Positions 63,739-64,000 of a DNA stretch of 64,000 bases are shown piece by piece. The stretch comes from Bacteroidota bacterium (GTDB taxonomy: Bacteria > Bacteroidota > Bacteroidia > Bacteroidales > VadinHA17): the NCBI GenBank assembly GCA_029564935.1, contig JAKQPD010000159.1, positions 1 through 64,000 on the forward strand, given 5' to 3'. Every line of letters begins with the position of its first letter. Position 1 is the stretch's first letter. A model generated the notes under the pieces. The model did not search any database. It was not told the origin of the DNA and saw only the letters and a list, made by a program, of their open reading frames with translations. Made by a program: the position numbers and the translations under genes.

Positions 63739-64000
63739 TTCTGTTCGACCAGGACAATTTCGTAGTCGCTGTTGAGGATAAGGTGCCATCCTTCTCCTTC
63801 AACGCGGTTTTTGTTAGCTGTAAATCCTTTGGCGGGGATGCGAAGGTATTTGAAAGTATTCGATACCAGACAACCACCTTTCTCGACAGTCAGCTTTCCC
63901 CAGTTATCCGAGACGCGGATTTGGTTGTAAAGCGTACCATGGGATCCCAGTGGTCTTATATCTTCAGGCTCAAAATCAAAGTAAGGGCTGATAAGTTCAA
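63711..64000 (-). CDS. 3' part of an unidentified protein, runs off right edge
   Basis: On the minus strand an open frame enters from the right edge and ends at a TGA at 63713-63711. It encodes ~96 residues, including [50 protein letters not shown] and [16 protein letters not shown]. The composition is protein-like, with regular strands, and there is no stop in 290 bases. No start is in the window. The family is not recognised with confidence; it resembles a C-terminal beta domain of a secreted Bacteroidota protein (inference). Confidence 0.65.
   Translation of the reverse strand, partial: ELISPYFDFEPEDIRPLGSHGTLYNQIRVSDNWGKLTVEKGGCLVSNTFKYLRIPAKGFTANKNRVEGEGWHLILNSDYEIVLVEQNYFVRKLEP

Overview
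The window reads as chromosomal DNA of a Bacteroidota bacterium, most likely an environmental member of the Bacteroidales/Marinilabiliales type. Grounds: several genes are preceded by the Bacteroidota -7 box TAnnTTTG. Lineage-typical proteins are present (a Porin_10-like barrel, TonB-plug/carboxypeptidase-regulatory proteins, a GlsB/GlsA-type lipid acyltransferase pair, a MraY with a long extracytoplasmic insert, a 633-residue PurF-type protein). The division cluster has the order mraZ-rsmH-ftsL-ftsI-murE-mraY-murD-ftsW-murG-murC-ftsQ-ftsA-ftsZ, without murF or ddl.

Region 1 (1-3.3 kb) is a small accessory patch: the 3' part of a TPR protein, an ATPase with a DUF234-like tail, and two transposase relics (N-terminal scrap resembling IS1634; C-terminal IS630-like piece with an in-frame stop). 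Region 2 (3.3-8.1 kb, minus) is a trehalose operon: a GH15 glycosidase that has lost its 5' end, trehalose-6-phosphate phosphatase, and a trehalose-6-phosphate synthase fused to a membrane sensor-like N-terminus. Region 3 (8.3-13.8 kb, minus) is a signalling block: coiled-coil membrane protein, NtrC-type sigma-54 activator, hybrid histidine kinase with REC and HPt, and a single-domain receiver. A 15-bp imperfect palindrome lies upstream of both transcription units, each followed by a sigma-54-like -24/-12 element, which suggests a compact self-regulated sigma-54 circuit.

Region 4 (14-20.4 kb) holds SRPBCC proteins, a ZIP transporter with a CDF-like membrane protein, a multiheme lipoprotein with one degenerate heme site, tRNA-Ser(GGA) and many repeats, including a tRNA-Met 3' fragment that looks like an integration scar. 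Region 5 (20.4-36.5 kb) is mostly housekeeping: ansA, TatD hydrolase, two glutamate dehydrogenases flanking dprA, tadA, aspS, two TonB-plug proteins, miaB, yebC, a SPOR protein and purF. Region 6 (35.5-37.4 kb, minus) is the acyltransferase pair. Region 7 (38.1-53.5 kb, plus) is the complete dcw cluster, preceded by three perfect 10-bp MraZ boxes. Region 8 (53.5-64 kb) carries the porin, MltF, a LolC/E-type permease, a NamZ-type muramidase, an aminotransferase, valS, and the 3' part of an unidentified minus-strand gene at the right edge.

The most unusual signals are non-coding. They are: two 48-bp palindromes built from four TACGTA cores at exact 12-bp spacing, which differ at six positions forming three fully compensated pairs; the shared palindrome plus sigma-54-like promoters; mutually exclusive hairpins upstream of the ZIP gene; and several dispersed hairpin repeat families. 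No CRISPR array, phage module or obvious biosynthetic cluster was seen.
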